Shown here piece after piece: positions 22,999-32,349 of a DNA stretch of 44,402 nucleotides. The stretch's first letter is position 1, and each line of letters opens with the position of its first letter. A program made the position numbers and the translations under genes. Where the stretch lies: contig JABFXY010000161.1 in the NCBI GenBank assembly GCA_013361525.1, forward strand, positions 1-44,402, given 5' to 3'. Under the pieces are notes generated by a model. It did not search any database and was not told the origin of the DNA. It worked only from the letters and a program-made list of their open reading frames with translations. This stretch comes from Polyangiaceae bacterium (lineage in GTDB: Bacteria; Myxococcota_A; Polyangia; Polyangiales; Polyangiaceae).

Positions 22999-24998
22999 GC
23001 GCGGCCTGCGTATCGGCTGTGGTGCTCGAGTCGTTCGTGGCCGGGCACCTCGAGGCGAACGAAGCGGACGCCCTCGAAGAGCACGTCGACGATTGCGAAG
23101 CCTGCAGGGTCGCGCTCGGGGCGCTCGTTCGTGGCAAAGCAGGTCCGAGCACGATGGGGCGCTATCGGATCGAGAGCGTCATTGGCGCAGGCGGTATGGG
23201 GATCGTCTTTCGCGGCTTCGATCCCGAGCTGGAGCGAGCGGTCGCATTGAAGGTCATTCGACCGAGCGACGCCGAACGAAGCGCCGCGACGCTGCGAGCG
23301 CGCCAGGCACGCGAGGCGAAGAACCTCGCGAAGCTTCGCCACCCCAACATCTGTCAGATCTACGACGTCGGCCGGCAAGACGACGACGTCTGGATCGCGA
23401 TGGAGCTCGTCGACGGCGTCACGCTCCGCGCGTGGCGTGGGCTCGAGCTCACACTGTCCAATGCGCGCCGGTCGGAGCTATTGGCCATTCTTTCCACGGC
23501 GGCCGCCGCGATCGACGCGGCGCACCGGCAGGGGATCGTCCATCGCGACATCAAGCCCGACAACATCATGGTAACGCGCGAGGGCAGGGTGGTCGTCGTC
23601 GACTTCGGCCTCTCGACGTCGGTCGTGTCGAACGCCACGACGACGGGCTCGCTCGCGGGGACGCCCGGCTACGTCGCTCCCGAGATCTTGCGCGGCGCGG
23701 AGCCCGACGCGCGAAGTGATCAATACGGCTTTGCGGTCATGGTGCACGAGCTCGTCAGCGGCGAGAGACCGATAACCGGTCCGAGCGAGAGGTTGCGACC
23801 CCACGAGCGACGCGCGCTCTCCCGCGCGCTCGCGTCGAGCCCAGCCGATCGTCATGCGTCGATTGGCGCGCTCGTCTCAGCGCTCGGCGCGGGCAGCGAC
23901 CGCCGTTATCCGCGCTCGATATGGGGGCTTGGCGCGTCCGCCGCCGTGCTCGCGGCCGGGGTGGCGATTGGGTTCGGTTTGCGTCATGACCCGGCTTCCG
24001 CGAGCGTGCCGAGCGCCGATGAGCCTGCGAGGAACGAACCGGCGAAGGCCGCGGAGGAAGGCGCGGGGACCGCTAGCGTTCCGCTTCACGCCCCCAGGAC
24101 GCCGCCATCCGCCATGACGGCGATCGTGACTGCGATGCCGAGCGCGAGCGCGTCCGCGCCGGTAGGAGGAGAACGCCCCAGCGTCGCCGTGTCGGGGCCC
24201 GCACCGGCGCTCGTCGTGGCGCCCGCGCCCGCGTCCGCCCCAACCGCCGAAACCGCGGATCCATCGTCAACCGTCGTAGCGAGCTCTTCAGCCGCACCAG
24301 CAACGAACGGCGGTTCCCTCGTGGGCAAGGTCGAGGGGACACTCGCACTGTTCTGTTCGTTCCCCCTCGACCCCGCGAAGCCGGACACGCGGCTCGACAC
24401 GCCAATCGTCGATTGGGGCCCCGTGAAGCGACGCGAGCTCGTTACGGCGCGCATGGGCAGCATCGAATCGTCGCTATATCTCTATGAAGTCGAGGGCGCG
24501 CGACGGCGCTACGTCTTTGATGGCTCGGGATTCTGGGACGGGCGCATGCTCGACGCGCCACCAGGAACGCTGGTCGTCTTGTGCCCCGAGCAGGACGTCG
24601 AGATCTACGAGCTGCCCGCGGCCTGGGGGAAGAAGGTCACGACGATGCAGGGCTTGGCGCCGATCGGCGCTGCGCCGCGCCTCCCGATGGGAAAGGACGG
24701 GAAGGCGCCGCTCCACGTGCACACGAGCGATCTGCTGCGCGCCGCGGCCGACGGGAAATGGCCATACGAGACGCCGGTGCTGATTTACGAACAGCCTCGG
24801 AAGCAGCTGCCCGACGGTCGGTTCGACATGGGCGCGTGGCTGCTCGAGGTCGACGACGCGAGCGTCAGGAAGGTGCTCGCCAACGAGAAGTTGTGCTGGA
24901 TCGTCGCTGAGCACGTCGGCTTTGAAAAACGCGGCAAGAACCGCGTCACCGTCCTCCGAGCGACCGCCGTCTCGACTTCGCTCCTGACGGCGCCCTGA
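22995..24998 (+). CDS. Zinc-finger / Ser-Thr protein kinase / sensor fusion
   Basis: A 667-residue membrane protein. Residues 1-45 resemble an anti-sigma zinc finger (H30-x3-C34-x2-C37: EEHVDDCEACRVA). A Hanks-type kinase follows (about 57-290): glycine loop GAGGMG (64-69), K86, catalytic HRDIKPDN (D185), DFG (D203), activation loop with TTT at 215-217, and APE (228-230). A single TM helix (about 308-329) leads to a Pro/Ala/Ser-rich segment and an unrecognised C-terminal domain (about 410-667), presumably periplasmic. The gene overlaps the sigma gene by 4 bp. The likely model is that a signal sensed outside regulates kinase activity, which in turn controls the sigma factor held or modified by the N-terminal part. 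Substrate not shown. Confidence 0.9.
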   Translation: MSAACVSAVVLESFVAGHLEANEADALEEHVDDCEACRVALGALVRGKAGPSTMGRYRIESVIGAGGMGIVFRGFDPELERAVALKVIRPSDAERSAATLRARQAREAKNLAKLRHPNICQIYDVGRQDDDVWIAMELVDGVTLRAWRGLELTLSNARRSELLAILSTAAAAIDAAHRQGIVHRDIKPDNIMVTREGRVVVVDFGLSTSVVSNATTTGSLAGTPGYVAPEILRGAEPDARSDQYGFAVMVHELVSGERPITGPSERLRPHERRALSRALASSPADRHASIGALVSALGAGSDRRYPRSIWGLGASAAVLAAGVAIGFGLRHDPASASVPSADEPARNEPAKAAEEGAGTASVPLHAPRTPPSAMTAIVTAMPSASASAPVGGERPSVAVSGPAPALVVAPAPASAPTAETADPSSTVVASSSAAPATNGGSLVGKVEGTLALFCSFPLDPAKPDTRLDTPIVDWGPVKRRELVTARMGSIESSLYLYEVEGARRRYVFDGSGFWDGRMLDAPPGTLVVLCPEQDVEIYELPAAWGKKVTTMQGLAPIGAAPRLPMGKDGKAPLHVHTSDLLRAAADGKWPYETPVLIYEQPRKQLPDGRFDMGAWLLEVDDASVRKVLANEKLCWIVAEHVGFEKRGKNRVTVLRATAVSTSLLTAP

Positions 24999-25050
24999 AG
25001 GGCGACGTCGATTTCTCGCGACCTGAGGCGGTCTCGCGGTTCGTGTAGAC

Positions 25051-25749
25051 ATGAAGCTCCACGATTCCGCTCGTTCCCCGTTCGCGCTCGTCGTCCTGGC
25101 AATGGTGTCCTCCGCTTGCGCGACGGAGCTCCGCACAATCCCGATGGCGAACCCAGCCAACGAAGAGCCTTCATCGGAGCTGCGGATTAAAAACCCCGAT
25201 GAACGGCTACGTGAGGATTGTGACAAGCAAGGCGCGACCGACTGTCTCGATGCCTTCTTTCGGCTCGAGCGCGTCGAGCCCGAGCGCGTCGTCTTCCGCT
25301 ATCGCTTGCTTTCCCCCACCGCCGAAGGGGCGCACCTCGAATCGAAGTATGTCGATCGAGTCGTGTTTACCAATCCCGAGGGACAGAGTGCGATTGGCAA
25401 GCTCTCCGACGAGTTCGTCCTCGAGCGCCTTCCGTCAATCGATTACGCGGACGACGGCTACGTCGAGACGGGGCGCACGGTCTACCGGGCTCAGGGGGAC
25501 GGCAGCGTCGTCTCCCAGAAGGAGACCACGATCGGGCAGGTCACCAGAAAGCTCGAGCGCTACTCCGGCTCCAACTACGTCGTATTCGAAGGCAAAGATC
25601 TCATTGGGCCGAACACGCAATGGGTAACGCTCGATTTTCCGGGCGGCCTTTTGGGTGGAGGCGCCAAGTGGACCTTCAAGTTTGGCGACGCGGCACCGGA
25701 GAACGCCGTCATGGCGAACGAACGGGAGCCGGCGAGCCCCGCGAAATGA
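25051..25749 (+). CDS. Small lipoprotein of unknown function
   Basis: A 232-residue protein. The N-terminus (LVVLAMVSSAC) is a lipoprotein signal with lipobox SSAC. Two further cysteines (DCDKQGATDCLDA) could form a disulfide close to the anchor. The rest is a mixed alpha/beta polar domain with no recognised motif. It follows the kinase gene by 52 bp; a small CGCCC-TGAA-GGGCG hairpin sits over the kinase stop, so co-transcription is uncertain. It may belong to the envelope programme of the sigma-kinase pair, but only proximity supports this. Confidence 0.72.
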   Translation: MKLHDSARSPFALVVLAMVSSACATELRTIPMANPANEEPSSELRIKNPDERLREDCDKQGATDCLDAFFRLERVEPERVVFRYRLLSPTAEGAHLESKYVDRVVFTNPEGQSAIGKLSDEFVLERLPSIDYADDGYVETGRTVYRAQGDGSVVSQKETTIGQVTRKLERYSGSNYVVFEGKDLIGPNTQWVTLDFPGGLLGGGAKWTFKFGDAAPENAVMANEREPASPAK

Positions 25750-25931
25750 GCGATTGGGGCCGAGAGGACGAGCGCCGAATGGCCCCGTCCGCTACCATCC
25801 TTGCGCTCGCATGATGATGTGCTTCTCGGTCTTCCTGCTCGGCTGAGCGCGGCCCGTGCGGCTGCAGCGTCTCGCCGCGCGCGCGGCTCGTTTCCGCGCG
25901 CGCGAAAGCCCAGCTCTTGCCGGAGATCATC

Positions 25932-26726
25932 ATGCCTCGTCCTGCTTTCGCGCTCTCCGAAGCGCAGATCGATTCGTTCATTCACGATGGCTACGTGCGT
26001 ATCGACGGAGCGTTTGCTCGCGATGTCGCCGATGCTTGTCGCGCGATCCTCTGGCGCGCGACGGGATGTTCACCCGACGATCCGACGACTTGGACGCGCG
26101 CGGTCGTGCGGATCGGCGAGCTGTCCCTGCCGCCGTTCCTCCAGGCAACCAACACCGCTGTGCTACACGCCGCATTCGATGCGCTGGTCGGCGTAGAGCG
26201 ATGGCTACCGCGCGGCGGGCTCGGCACGTTTCCCATCCGCTTTCCCTCCGACGAGGATCCCGGCGATTGCGGCTGGCATGTCGACGCGAGCTTCGGCTCG
26301 GACGCGTCCGACTTCCTCGATTGGCGGCTCAACGTCGCATCGAAGGGGCGCGCCCTCTTGATGCTGTTTCTCTTCAGCGACGCGGGCGAAGACGATGCAC
26401 CCACCCGGCTGCGTGTTGGGTCCCACCTCACGATCGCGCGCCGGCTCGCGCCGCACGGCGAGCGAGGCCTCGCGCTGCGCGACCTCGCGAGCACCGGGTT
26501 CGAGGAATCGGCGCACCTGCCCGAAGCGCTTGCGACGGGGCCCGCGGGGACGGTGTATCTCTGCCACCCGTTCCTGGTGCACGCGGGCCAGCCGCTCCGC
26601 AGCAACAGGCACCAGCCGCGCTTCCTCGCGCAGCCCCCTTTGCTACCGCGCGGTGAGCTCGACCCCACGCGCGCCGACGAAACGGCGTGTCCGGTCGAGC
26701 GTGCGATACGCCTCGCCCTCGAATGA
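25932..26726 (+). CDS. Phytanoyl-CoA dioxygenase (PhyH) family protein
   Basis: A 264-residue Fe(II)/2-oxoglutarate-dependent oxygenase. The iron ligands are visible as H116-x-D118 (GWHVDAS) and H217 (FLVHAGQP), and R230 (HQPRF) is placed to bind 2-oxoglutarate. The N-terminal helix IDSFIHDGYVRIDGAF is typical for PhyH proteins. Such enzymes hydroxylate small molecules, often in secondary metabolism; the substrate is not predictable here, and no biosynthetic gene cluster surrounds it. The ATG at 25932 was chosen over a TTG at 25917. The 182 bp upstream show no clear promoter. It ends convergent to the minus-strand Pro-rich protein. Confidence 0.85.
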   Translation: MPRPAFALSEAQIDSFIHDGYVRIDGAFARDVADACRAILWRATGCSPDDPTTWTRAVVRIGELSLPPFLQATNTAVLHAAFDALVGVERWLPRGGLGTFPIRFPSDEDPGDCGWHVDASFGSDASDFLDWRLNVASKGRALLMLFLFSDAGEDDAPTRLRVGSHLTIARRLAPHGERGLALRDLASTGFEESAHLPEALATGPAGTVYLCHPFLVHAGQPLRSNRHQPRFLAQPPLLPRGELDPTRADETACPVERAIRLALE

Positions 26727-26749
26727 CAATCTTCTTCTAGAGACTAAGT

Positions 26750-26764
26750 CCGCCCGTAGGGCGG
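26750..26764. other. Short GC hairpin after the PhyH gene
   Basis: CCGCCC-GTA-GGGCGG, a perfect 6-bp stem 23 bp after the PhyH stop. There is no T-run; a weak terminator at best. Confidence 0.35.
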
Positions 26765-26781
26765 CCAAGTGACAATGAAGG

Positions 26782-26883
26782 GGCTGTCCAGGCTCCGGCG
26801 CTCGGTTTGGCGTTCGGCCCGGCCTTCACTTGCGCGCGTCAGCGCGGGCCGGGCCGAACGACGAGCCGAAACTTGGGACAGCC
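26782..26883. terminator. Long hairpin between convergent genes, possible bidirectional terminator
   Basis: A 102-bp imperfect inverted repeat. The ends GGCTGTCC/GGACAGCC pair, and the inner part forms a perfect 13-bp stem GTTCGGCCCGGCC (26812-26824) / GGCCGGGCCGAAC (26847-26859). It sits exactly between the stops of the PhyH gene and the minus-strand Pro-rich gene, so it probably serves both, though no T-run is present. Confidence 0.55.
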
Positions 26884-26884
26884 G

Positions 26885-28096
26885 CTAAGGCGCTCCGCCT
26901 TCGGGCGTGGGCGCCGCTTGGTCGCCGGCGGGCGGCGGGGACTCCGCGCCTTCGGGCTTCTTCTTCGGCTCCGACGTCGCCTTCGCTTTGCCGCCGGCCT
27001 TCTTCTTCTTGCTCGGCTTCGTCGACGCGGAAGCCGAGGCCGAGACGACGACAGGTGCGCTCGCCACGGTCGCGACCGGCTCGGGCGGAGTCGGGGCCGG
27101 CGTGCTCGGGACCGCAGAGACGACGGCACCAGCCGTCGGGACGTCGACCGTCGCTCGACCGAGGAAGATGCCGATGCCGAACAGGCCGACGCCGGCCACG
27201 CCGAGCGCGATGTTTCGGTTGCGCTGTTTGGTGTCCTTCCAAGGAGGCGTCGAGATCCGGCCGCTCGAGAGCGGCGACGGGGCGACCGGGAGCTTTTTCT
27301 CTTCCTCGACGGGCGGGCGCAGTTGCTCCAGCGACGGCGGAGCCAGCAGAGGAACGGGAGCCGGCTCCGGCGCGATGACCTTCGCCTCGGCCGGCGCGAT
27401 GGGGTCCAGATCGAGAATGATCGGGACGCTGATCTCGCTGACGGTCGGTACGATGGGCGCCGGCTCGGCCTGCGGGGTGATCTTGGTCGGCGCGGTCGGA
27501 GCAGGCTTTGGCGTCTCGACGGCCGTCTTGGCCGCGACGACCGGGGGCGGCTCCGGTGTGCTCGTCGTCTTCGCCGGCGCTACGGGCGCCGCCGCGACCT
27601 CGTCGGTGTCCCAACCTTCGTCGACGGAATCGAAGGCTCTTCGGGTCGGGGTGTCGGGTAGCGAAGGGCGCGACGGCGCACGCGGCCTCGGCTTGGGCAA
27701 CGCGGGCAGCGCCTTTTCTTTCTCGCGTTCGACCGGCGGCGCCGGTTGAGACGTCGGCCCGGCGCCCGCGATGGTGCGCCGCGTCTCCGGCTCGACGCCG
27801 AGGATGGTCTTGGTGATCGACTCCTTCTGCCGCGCGAGCTCTCGCTTCTGCGCGGAAACCGGGGCGTCGGGGATCGGTGTCGTCGTCGCCGCGAGCGGCA
27901 GTGCCGGAGCCTTCGGCGCAGGCGGCGCCGGGGCCGCGTCCGGACGACTACCGGGCCGCGGAATGGCGGGCGCTCTAGGAGCCGGCGCGATCGGCGGCTT
28001 CCCACTTCGATCCGCGCGCGGTCCCTTCGAGCCGTCGTTGGTGCCGCTCAACGGAGCACCCCTCGGTAACGGCAAAGCCTCGGTGCCACCGCTCAA
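26885..28096 (-). CDS. Pro/Ala-rich single-pass membrane protein
   Basis: A 403-residue low-complexity protein starting at a TTG (28096). No ATG occurs in the early frame, so the exact start is uncertain. About 300 residues rich in Pro, Ala and Lys with scattered motifs (SITKTILGVEP, EGWDTDEV) precede one TM helix (about 308-330, NIALGVAGVGLFGIGIFLGR) and a second Pro/Ala/Lys-rich tail with poly-Ser/Ala and KKKK. By topology one side would be a long flexible arm; such proteins can bridge the cell envelope. It diverges from the dcw cluster, 367 bp from the mraZ start. Function unknown; codon usage fits a real gene. Confidence 0.7.
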   Translation of the reverse strand: MSGGTEALPLPRGAPLSGTNDGSKGPRADRSGKPPIAPAPRAPAIPRPGSRPDAAPAPPAPKAPALPLAATTTPIPDAPVSAQKRELARQKESITKTILGVEPETRRTIAGAGPTSQPAPPVEREKEKALPALPKPRPRAPSRPSLPDTPTRRAFDSVDEGWDTDEVAAAPVAPAKTTSTPEPPPVVAAKTAVETPKPAPTAPTKITPQAEPAPIVPTVSEISVPIILDLDPIAPAEAKVIAPEPAPVPLLAPPSLEQLRPPVEEEKKLPVAPSPLSSGRISTPPWKDTKQRNRNIALGVAGVGLFGIGIFLGRATVDVPTAGAVVSAVPSTPAPTPPEPVATVASAPVVVSASASASTKPSKKKKAGGKAKATSEPKKKPEGAESPPPAGDQAAPTPEGGAP

Positions 28097-28381
28097 CGAT
28101 AGAGCAAACCCTCGCGATGGGATCGAGGCGAGCGACGTGACCCGCAGATCCCGGGGTCATCCCGCGGTGCGAGGGAAACGAATCGGGCGTCGGGACCTGA
28201 GGAGGCGACCCCTCAACCACGATCGTCTGTCAATCCCCGTTCTGAGCGATCGCTCCCCACTTTCAACCACCACCGGGGTCCGACGGCTCTAACCGCAGGG
28301 AAGTTGGCCGCAATTCGCCGTGCCTTGTAACGACGGCGCTAGCACATGGCGCGCCGAAGCTCCAGAAATCGACCCGGAGAG
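28097..28381. other. Intergenic region between the Pro-rich gene and mraZ
   Basis: The gap between the divergent genes is 367 bp. Apart from the mraZ promoter at its right end I saw no gene, RNA or clear repeat here. A reverse-strand TTGACA (28228-28233) has no matching -10 for the Pro-rich gene. Confidence 0.5.
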
Positions 28382-28410
28382 TTGACACCCCCGGGGCCGT
28401 TCCATAGCGT
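28382..28410 (+). promoter_or_regulatory. Probable sigma-70 promoter of the dcw cluster
   Basis: A perfect -35 TTGACA (28382-28387), 17-bp spacer, and TAGCGT (28405-28410), which keeps the three most conserved -10 positions. It lies 53 bp upstream of the mraZ ATG. Just downstream are several TGG-type boxes, including TGGGA and TGGCA 10 bp apart (28423, 28433), which resemble the direct TGGG repeats bound by MraZ. Confidence 0.6.
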
Positions 28411-28463
28411 GGCCGCAGCTGGTGGGAAGAAGTGGCAAGGTGGCCCATCAGCTTGGGACCAGG

Positions 28464-28913
28464 ATGTTCCGAGGGCACTTCGAGCACGCCATCGACGACA
28501 AAGGCCGGACGAGCCTTCCGGCGCGTTTTCGCGAGGTGCTCGGCCCTGCCAGCGACTTTCGTCTGGTGGTGACGCCTGCGCTCGGGGACCCGTGTCTGGA
28601 CGTCTACCCGATGAAGGCGTGGGAGGAGCTCGAGGCCAAGCTCGCCGGGCTCAACGCCTTCGACCCGCAGGTGATCGAGTTTCGCCGCTTCTACGTGTCG
28701 GCGGCGGTCGAGTGCGAGCTCGACAAGCAGGGACGCATCCTCATCCCACCGTCGCAGCGCGAGCACGCGGGGCTGACGAAGACCGTGATGTGGCTCGGCC
28801 ACGGGCAGAAGGCGGAGCTCTGGTCGAAGGAGCAATGGGAAGCGCTCGCGAAGCAGAAGAACGCGGTCGAGCTCCGAGATCTGCGCGCGGCGATGGGCAG
28901 GTTGGGCCTGTGA
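28464..28913 (+). CDS. mraZ: Transcriptional regulator MraZ
   Basis: A 149-residue protein with two AbrB/SpoVT-like MraZ repeats: DDKGRTSLPARFRE near the N-terminus and CELDKQGRILIPPSQRE in the middle. The family forms ring-shaped oligomers that bind TGGG repeats upstream of mraZ and repress the division cluster. The start at ATG 28464 (MFRGHFEHAID) matches the family; GTG codons upstream (28422, 28440) would add non-conserved residues. First gene of the cluster and the likely autoregulator; rsmH follows after 16 bp. Confidence 0.94.
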   Translation: MFRGHFEHAIDDKGRTSLPARFREVLGPASDFRLVVTPALGDPCLDVYPMKAWEELEAKLAGLNAFDPQVIEFRRFYVSAAVECELDKQGRILIPPSQREHAGLTKTVMWLGHGQKAELWSKEQWEALAKQKNAVELRDLRAAMGRLGL

Positions 28914-28929
28914 CCCGGAGGACCGACCC

Positions 28930-29883
28930 ATGAACGTGGTGAACATCGTTCCTATGCGACCCTCAGCACCTCCTGCCGCGAATCCTCACGTCCCCGTGCT
29001 CCTGGAGGAGACGCTCGCCGCGCTCGCTCCGCGTTCCGGGATGACCATCGTCGACGCAACCTTGGGCGCCGGCGGTCACAGCGAAGCGCTGCTCGAAGCG
29101 GGCGCGCGCGTCATCGGCTTCGACCGCGACGAGATGGCGCTGTCTCTGGCGAAGGAGCGGCTCGGCCGGTTCGGCGAGGCGTTCGTCTCGGTCCACGCGG
29201 CGTTCTCCACGCTGCGAGAAGGCCTCGACGGCATCGGTGTTCGCACGGTCGACGCCGTGCTGGCTGACATTGGCGTCAGCTCGATGCAGCTCGATCAGGC
29301 TTCGCGCGGGATGAGCTTCCGCCAGGAGGGGCCGCTCGACATGCGCATGGATCGCAGCTCCGGGGAGACGGCCCTCGAGCTCATCGAGCGCCTCGACGAC
29401 GACGAGCTCGCGGACATCATCTACAAGTACGGCGAAGAGCGTCGCAGCCGGCGCGTCGCGCGCTGCATCAAACAGGCGTTCGCGGCCGGCGAGCTCCACA
29501 CGACCCTCGACCTCCGACGCGCGGTCGTTCGCGCCGTCGGTCCGGCGCGTGTGGGTGGTGTCGACCCATCGACGCGGACGTTCCAGGCGCTGCGCATCGC
29601 GGTGAACGGCGAGCTCGACGAGCTCTCCGCGCTCCTCGCGTCGGGGCCGACGGTTCTTTCGCCGGGCGGCGTCCTCGCGGTGATCACCTTCCACTCGCTC
29701 GAGGATCGTCTCGTGAAGCGCGCGTTCGCGGACCGCGAGACGTGGTCGCCGCTGTCGAAGAAGCCGATCCCGGCGAGCGAAAAAGAGATGCTGACGAACC
29801 CGCGAGCGCGCAGCGCGAAGCTGCGTGCGGCGCGTCTCGTCGCGGACGAGAGCGGCTTCGACGAGGACGAGGTGCTGTCGTGA
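28930..29883 (+). CDS. rsmH: 16S rRNA m4C1402 methyltransferase RsmH
   Basis: A complete 317-residue RsmH (MraW). It N4-methylates C1402 of 16S rRNA using SAM. The SAM-binding segment VDATLGAGGHSEALLE, then GFDRDEMAL, ADIGVSSMQLDQASRGMSF (substrate loop), RTFQALRIAVN and ITFHSLEDRLVK are visible. A GAGGACC ribosome-binding site precedes the ATG. Its TGA overlaps the GTG start of ftsL (GTGA). Confidence 0.97.
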   Translation: MNVVNIVPMRPSAPPAANPHVPVLLEETLAALAPRSGMTIVDATLGAGGHSEALLEAGARVIGFDRDEMALSLAKERLGRFGEAFVSVHAAFSTLREGLDGIGVRTVDAVLADIGVSSMQLDQASRGMSFRQEGPLDMRMDRSSGETALELIERLDDDELADIIYKYGEERRSRRVARCIKQAFAAGELHTTLDLRRAVVRAVGPARVGGVDPSTRTFQALRIAVNGELDELSALLASGPTVLSPGGVLAVITFHSLEDRLVKRAFADRETWSPLSKKPIPASEKEMLTNPRARSAKLRAARLVADESGFDEDEVLS

Positions 29884-30242
29884 AGCAGCGTCCCTTCCTC
29901 CTCCTGTGGACGGTCGCGGTCGCCGCCACGGTGGTCGCGTTCGTCTTGCACCTCGGCCTGCGCGGCAAGACGGTCGACTACGGCTACAAGCTCGGCAAGG
30001 CGCGCAAGGAGCAAGCGCGTTTGCGCGAGATGAAGCGCGTGTTGTCGCTCGAAGCCGCGAGCTATCGAACGCCGGACCGCGTCGAGAACCTCGCGCGCAC
30101 GCTCCTCGGGATGACCCCGCCGCCGCCGGAGCGCATCGTCGTGCTCAAGGATGCGACGGTTCCGGCCTCGCGTCTCAACCCCGGTGGCGAGGCCGCGAGC
30201 GGTGGTGAAGCGCCGCCCGCACCTTCGGGAGGGACGCCGTGA
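29880..30242 (+). CDS. ftsL: Cell division protein FtsL-like
   Basis: A 120-residue bitopic membrane protein: a short cytoplasmic tail, one TM helix (about 6-27, FLLLWTVAVAATVVAFVLHL), and a periplasmic coiled-coil-like helix (KLGKARKEQARLREMKRVLS) followed by a Pro/Gly-rich tail. Sequence identity to FtsL is always low, so the call rests on size, topology and position between rsmH and ftsI. GTG start; both ends overlap neighbours by 4 bp. FtsL acts with FtsB and FtsQ to activate septal FtsWI. Confidence 0.8.
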   Translation: MKQRPFLLLWTVAVAATVVAFVLHLGLRGKTVDYGYKLGKARKEQARLREMKRVLSLEAASYRTPDRVENLARTLLGMTPPPPERIVVLKDATVPASRLNPGGEAASGGEAPPAPSGGTP

Positions 30243-32349
30243 AGAACGTCCCCCCCGCCCGCGCCAAGTGGATCAAGATCCGCATGGCCCTGCTCTGCGG
30301 CTTCATGGGCGTCGGCCTCGGGTTCGTCGTCTCCGGCGCGGATCGGATCCAGAACCGCGACGGCGCGCAGTGGCTCGACATGGCGGAGCGCCAGCGCCAA
30401 CGCCGCCTCCACATCGAGCCGAAGCGCGGCACCATCTACGATCGCAACGGCATCCCGCTCGCCGAGAGCGTCGAGGTTCCGAGCATCTCCCTCGACGCCG
30501 TCGAGATGTTGCGCGGCATCCAAGAGGCGTACGTGCCGATGGTCATCGACCAGAACGCGGAGCGCATCGCGGCCGCGCTCCATCTCGATGTCGCCGAGGT
30601 GCGCGAGAAGATCACGCGTCGCCGGCGCTTCGCGTGGCTGAAGCGGCGCGTGTCGGAAGAAGAAGCACGCGCGGTGCAGGACCTCTCCGACAAGACCCAG
30701 CGCCACCCCATTCGGGGCCTCGCGCTCGAAGGAGAGGGTCGCCGTTTCTATCCGAACAAGGAGCTCGCGGGCTCGCTCATCGGGTTCGTCGCTCCGGACG
30801 GCAATGGCAAGGAAGGCCTGGAGCTGAGCCTCAACGAGGAGCTCAAGGGCAAGCCCGCGGAGGTGCACGGCCTTCGCGATCGGTCCGGCCGGCTCATCTT
30901 CTCCGAGGGGCTCGACACCGAGCAGGCGCTCGCCGGGCACAACGTCTACCTCACGATCGACCGCGCGATTCAGTTCACCGCGGAGCGCGAGCTCGCCGCG
31001 GCGGTTCGCACCTACGAGGCGCAGGGTGGATCGATCGTCGTCATGGATCCGATGACCGGCGAGATCCTCGCGATGGCGAGCGGTCCCGGCTTCGACCCGA
31101 ACGACTACGGCTCCGCCGAGCCGGACGCGCGTCGCAACCGGGCGCTGGTCGACCGCTACGAGCCGGGCTCGACGATGAAGATGTTCACGCTCGCGACCGC
31201 CTTCTCGCACCGCACGATCAGCCCGACGGAGCCGATCTACTGCGAAGACGGCAACATGCCGATCGACAACATCGTCATCCACGACACCCACGTGCACAAG
31301 TGGCTGACGCCGACGCAGATCCTTCAGTTTTCGTCGAACATCGGCAGCGCGAAGATCGGGCTCGGGCTTGGTCAGCAGCGCCTCTACGAAGGTTTTCGAC
31401 GCTTCGGGTTCGGCGAGTCTCCGGGGTTGCCGGTGCCCGGTCAGTCGCTCGGTGTCCTACGTCCGCGGCAGCAGCCTTGGGTGCAGGTCGAAACCGCGAG
31501 CGCGAGCTTCGGCCAAGGCATCAGCGTGACCACGATCCAGCTCGCCGCGGCGGTGAGCTCGATCGCGAACCGCGGTCGGTTGCTCGAGCCGATCGTCATC
31601 AAGCGGGTGTCCGACTCGACGGGCGTCATCCTCGACGAGCCCAAGGCGCGCGTTCGCCGCGCAGCCGTTTCCCCGGCGATCGCGAAGCTGGTGGGCGAGA
31701 TGCTCGTCAGCGTCACGGAGGGGGAAGGCACCGGCGTCGAGGCGAGCGTCCCCGGCTTCAAGGTCGCGGGCAAAACGGCGACGGCGCAGAAGATCGATCC
31801 GGAGACCGGCAAGTACAACGAGACGCACTACGTCGCCTCGTTCATCGGCTTCGTCCCCGCCGACAAACCGCGCCTCGCGATCGCGGTCGCGATCGACGAG
31901 CCGATGGCCGGCACGTACGCCGGTGGCTCGGTCGCAGCGCCCGTGTTTCGCCGCGTGGCGGAGATGGCGCTCGGCTACCTCGGTGTCACGCCCGACGCCA
32001 AGCAGGACAAGGGCAAGACCGCCGCGAATGCACAGGTCGCGCAGGCAGCAGCTGCGGCGCGAGGCGCCGATCCTGCCGACGAGACCTACAAGATCGTCGC
32101 GGGCGGCCGCGAATCGGACACGGTCCTCGCGAGCGAGCCCGTGAAGAAACAACGAGCGCCGAAACAAGGTGAGCTCGAGGTCCCCGATCTGTCCGGTTAT
32201 CCGGCGCGCGCGGCGATCCTCAAGGCGACGAGCGTCGGCCTGTTTCCGCAGGTAGAGGGTAGCGGGCGCGTGCTCCGGCAGGAGCCGGCGCCCGGGAGCG
32301 TTGTGACCAAGGGCACCGCGCTCAAGATCGTCCTCGAGCCCCCCACGTG

